Assembly (NCBI RefSeq): GCF_030056795.1
Contig: NZ_JASHKQ010000015.1
Coordinates: forward strand, 33,706-97,705
Origin: Rhodococcus sp. IEGM 1381
GTDB taxonomy: Bacteria > Actinomycetota > Actinomycetes > Mycobacteriales > Mycobacteriaceae
DNA: 64,000 bases
Reading direction: 5' to 3'
A program made the position numbers and the translations under genes. Positions 61,570 through 64,000 of this stretch are shown here, one piece after another. Within the stretch, counting starts at the first letter, position 1. Each line of letters begins with the position of its first letter. The notes under the pieces are model-generated. The model did no database searches, was not told where the DNA came from, and saw only the letters and a list, made by a program, of their open reading frames with translations.

Positions 61570-62171
61570 CAGTGGAAGTCGAGCTGAAAGCGCGCACTGT
61601 CCAGGACGCCGCGCGCTTCGGCCCTGCTGTTCCTTTGTCCTGACTTGACTGGGCGCTGGCTGATGCCCGCAGCAAAAGCGGCTTTGTGGGTCGACGCGGC
61701 GAGGTGCGCGGTTACGGGTCGGTCGACTTCGGGTCGGTTACGACATCGAAATCGTTGGCTCTGATGCGCCGCCGATTACAAGCGCTACCAAGCAGCCGGC
61801 AACCTCTCGGCGCGCCTCAGGCAACCTTGCCGTCGAGCCACGTCGCCATTACCTCGGACGCGCCGGCGATGAGCAGGTGTGCTGTCAGTTTCGCTCGCGG
61901 GCCGGGCGAACTGTGTCCGGTCGGGTCCTCGAGCATGCTGTCGACGAATCTGTGTGGCGGCGCGGTCCTTCGTGTCAGGTTCGGCGGTGAGTGGATCGAC
62001 CCGTCCGAATCGTCGACGGTCGGACATCAGGAGAAGTGCGAACACGGCCGCGGGCCCTGGGCATAGGGGCCCGTCGAATCGAACATGACTCCTTCGACGA
62101 GCGCTCTTGCTATATTAACTTTGTTGATTACTATAAAAAGTGACCACAAGTTCGCGACCGAAGGAGTTTCT
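61570..62171. other. 602-base region: TetR remnant and AT-rich promoter segment
   Basis: No intact gene is seen. It contains a C-terminal TetR-like remnant on the minus strand (61817-62020) and a strikingly A/T-rich stretch at about 62100-62145 with TATATTAACTTTG and ACTATAAAAAG, placed to serve as promoter for the carotenoid-oxygenase-family gene. Confidence 0.5.
61817..62020 (-). pseudogene. C-terminal remnant of a TetR-family regulator
   Basis: A minus-strand frame ending at TGA 61817-61819 reads PHRFVDSMLEDPTG and then AHLLIAGASEVMATWLDGKV, the kind of C-terminal helix found in TetR regulators. The frame is blocked by a stop upstream, and no DNA-binding domain is present. It may be the former regulator of the carotenoid-oxygenase-family gene. 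Confidence 0.42.
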
Positions 62172-63554
62172 GTGACCACCAGTGCGACCCCGTTGTATCT
62201 GACCGGCGCGTTCGAGCCGGCGGCGGCCGAGACAGACGCACAACCGCTCGACGTGATCGGGACTTTGCCCCGTGTCCTGTCAGGTATGTACGTCCGTAAC
62301 GGACCGAACGCACATCCCGGGCAGGATCCGGGGCACGCCTGGGCAGGCCACGGAATGCTGCACGGAATACGTATCCGGAACGGACATGCGGAGTGGTACC
62401 GCAACCGGTGGGTGCGCTCCACCCCTGCCCCCGCGAACTACGACTTCTTCGTACCGAACAGAGACCGGTCTGTCACCGCGGCCAACACGAGCGTGGTTCC
62501 CTACGCCGGGCGCATCCTCGCCCTGGCCGAGGCTGGACTTCCGTACGAGGTGGACGGTGATCTGAACACCCTCGGGGTCTTCGACTTCGACGGTCGACTG
62601 GATACTGGGATGACGGCGCACCCGAAATCCGATCCACGCACCGGCGAACTCCATTTCTTCGACTCCTACCTGCCCGAGCAACCGCATCTGAAGTACCACG
62701 TCGCGTCTTCGGGCGGGAAGTTGTTGCGCAGTACTGCAATCGAGCTTCCCGAAGTGCCACTCATGCATGATTTCGCCCTCACGGAGCATTACGTCGTCTT
62801 CTTCGACCTTCCGGTAGTTGCCGACCCGACCGTCACGAACGCCATGCCGTTCAGGTGGAACGAGAGCCACGAGCCGCGAATCGGCATCCTGCCCCGTAAC
62901 GGCATCGGCACCGACACGATCTGGATCACTGTGGACCCGTGCTGGATCATCCACACAGCGAATGCCCGCGAGGACGATCAGGGCCGAATCGTGTTGGAGG
63001 GAAACAGGGTTGTGCCGGACCGCTGGGATATCAGCTGGGCGCGGCTCGGAGGGTACGTCGATCATGTGCCGGGCGACCTCGACGCCCGAAATCCACTTCC
63101 CGAGGCCTACCTGTACCGCTGGACCCTCGATGTGCACGCCCGGACCGTGCGTGAGGAACACCTCGATGATCGAGCCATCGAATTCCCCACCATCAACGTC
63201 GACCGAACCGGACGAGCCCACCAGCACATCTACGCGGTCGGCTATCCACGAGTGGGCGGCGCCGACGGCTACGAACTGATCAAGTACGACACGTTCACGG
63301 GAACCGACGAGGTGCGCCGCTTCGAGAAAACGCAGATTCCAGGCGAAGCCTACTTCGTCGCGGCACCCGAATCGTCGAACGAGGACGACGGATGGCTGAT
63401 GTCTCTGGTGTCAGGTGTCGCTGGTGCTCCTTCGGAACTGCAGATACTCGACGCAACAGATTTCACGGGGGACCCTGTAGCCCGCATCGTTTTGCCGGCC
63501 CGAGTTCCGTATGGGTTTCACGGCAGTTGGATCTCCGACCCGGCGGAGTCCTGA
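62172..63554 (+). CDS. Carotenoid-cleavage-oxygenase-family dioxygenase
   Basis: The 460-residue protein has the seven-bladed-propeller family pattern with four iron-binding His candidates: TAHPKSD, LMHDFAL, IIHTAN and the C-terminal GFHGSW. Other markers are YVRNGPNAH and GHGMLHGIRI. In bacteria such enzymes cleave carotenoids, stilbenes such as lignostilbene and resveratrol, or isoeugenol-like side chains; a phenylpropanoid or stilbene role suits this catabolic window but is not proven. GAAGGAG before GTG 62172 sets the start over an upstream in-frame ATG. Confidence 0.92.
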   Translation: MTTSATPLYLTGAFEPAAAETDAQPLDVIGTLPRVLSGMYVRNGPNAHPGQDPGHAWAGHGMLHGIRIRNGHAEWYRNRWVRSTPAPANYDFFVPNRDRSVTAANTSVVPYAGRILALAEAGLPYEVDGDLNTLGVFDFDGRLDTGMTAHPKSDPRTGELHFFDSYLPEQPHLKYHVASSGGKLLRSTAIELPEVPLMHDFALTEHYVVFFDLPVVADPTVTNAMPFRWNESHEPRIGILPRNGIGTDTIWITVDPCWIIHTANAREDDQGRIVLEGNRVVPDRWDISWARLGGYVDHVPGDLDARNPLPEAYLYRWTLDVHARTVREEHLDDRAIEFPTINVDRTGRAHQHIYAVGYPRVGGADGYELIKYDTFTGTDEVRRFEKTQIPGEAYFVAAPESSNEDDGWLMSLVSGVAGAPSELQILDATDFTGDPVARIVLPARVPYGFHGSWISDPAES

Positions 63555-63555
63555 G

Positions 63556-63975
63556 ATGCCTTTGTTGCGTTTTCACTTCATCGAGGGTCGTAGCGCCGAC
63601 GAGATCGGAGCCTTGCTCGATATCGCGCACGGTGCCCTAGTAGCGGCCTTCGGCGTTCCTGCAGAAGACCGCTATCAGATAGCGACAACTCATCCACGGC
63701 ACGAAATGGTAGCCATGGATACCTGTCTGGGACTCGAGCGGTCGGACAAGCTCGTCATGGTCGAAGTCGTTTCGCGTCCCCGAACACGCACGCAGAAGGT
63801 GGCGTTGTACAGCCTGCTGTGCAGTCGTCTACACCGAGGGTGCGGCCTCGATCGCGAGGATCTCATCGTCACCTTCATCGAAAACTCCGATGAGGATTGG
63901 TCTTTCGGGCGCGGGCGCGCTCAGTTTCTCACCGGGGAACTCGGTGACCAAGGCCATCGGAACGTCGTCACGTGA
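63556..63975 (+). CDS. Tautomerase-superfamily (4-oxalocrotonate-tautomerase-like) protein
   Basis: This 139-residue protein begins Met-Pro (MPLLRFHFIEG), so the mature N-terminal proline could be the catalytic base of the tautomerase superfamily. The length and KVALYSLLCSRLH / DLIVTFIENSDEDWSFGRGRAQ segments match the MSAD/trans-CaaD-like longer tautomerases. It starts one base after the upstream stop, so it is probably co-transcribed with the oxygenase and may process its product. The remaining 25 bases of the window hold no feature. Confidence 0.85.
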   Translation: MPLLRFHFIEGRSADEIGALLDIAHGALVAAFGVPAEDRYQIATTHPRHEMVAMDTCLGLERSDKLVMVEVVSRPRTRTQKVALYSLLCSRLHRGCGLDREDLIVTFIENSDEDWSFGRGRAQFLTGELGDQGHRNVVT

Positions 63976-64000
63976 GCTGATGTCGATCGCGGGCGGCCGC

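Noticed and set aside
1..64000. Search for tRNA, rRNA, CRISPR arrays, phage or plasmid replication genes
   Set aside because: Nothing resembling these was seen by eye; no structure-based search could be run.

Overview
The window looks like chromosomal or large-plasmid DNA of a high-G+C actinobacterium, most likely Rhodococcus or a close Nocardiaceae relative. This is inferred from the strong C/G preference at third codon positions, frequent GTG and TTG starts, chains of 4-base ATGA/GTGA gene overlaps, several apparently leaderless promoters, and the density of catabolic oxygenases. No rRNA, tRNA, CRISPR array or phage module was seen. Almost the whole window is accessory catabolic DNA arranged as separate regulator-plus-operon blocks.

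Block A (about 1-8.6 kb): a partial alpha/beta hydrolase; a minus-strand operon SnoaL-like protein / SDR / isochorismatase-type amidase / aldo-keto reductase; a self-contained P450 system (CYP199A-like P450, 2Fe-2S ferredoxin, ferredoxin reductase) with a divergent LysR regulator; and an NHL-repeat protein. Block B (8.7-25.4 kb): a GntR regulator, a branched-chain-amino-acid-type ABC importer, a Rieske oxygenase with a three-Cys ferredoxin, then a tightly overlapping operon of enamidase-like amidohydrolase, AA_synth protein, tandem EthD-like protein, DHDPS-family lyase, ornithine-cyclodeaminase-family reductase, aldehyde dehydrogenase and VOC dioxygenase, followed by a ThDP enzyme. Five promoters from 3.5 to 23.6 kb carry a TGTA-N7-TACA-type inverted repeat (one of them degenerate), so blocks A (part) and B appear to be one regulon for uptake and breakdown of an unidentified, probably nitrogen-containing cyclic acid.

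Block C (25.5-38.2 kb): hydrolase, LysR, 3-hydroxyacyl-CoA-dehydrogenase-like protein, a complete four-component Rieske dioxygenase (Rieske ferredoxin, alpha, beta, reductase) with a diol-dehydrogenase-like SDR, an AraC regulator, a hydrolase and a Baeyer-Villiger-type flavoprotein with an altered fingerprint. A decayed IS3-family element (38.2-39.5 kb) separates this from block D (39.7-42.8 kb): secreted lipase, and an FAH-family hydrolase with its TetR regulator and twin operators.

Block E (43.0-50.8 kb): GntR, PxpA, PxpB, PxpC, an MHS transporter, a DUF1445 (UPF0317) protein, an aspartase/fumarase-family lyase, then a VOC protein with an XRE-cupin regulator; this reads as a 5-oxoproline/glutamate-type module. 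Block F (51.5-53.7 kb): an Old Yellow Enzyme, a SnoaL-like protein and a divergent TetR regulator. Block G (54.2-61.6 kb): MaoC, CaiB-type CoA-transferase, SDR, MHS transporter, DUF993 protein, a 30-codon ORF and glycerate kinase, divergent from a LysR gene. The window ends with a carotenoid-oxygenase-family enzyme and a tautomerase-like protein.

All assignments come from reading motifs and recalled family features; no database search was run.
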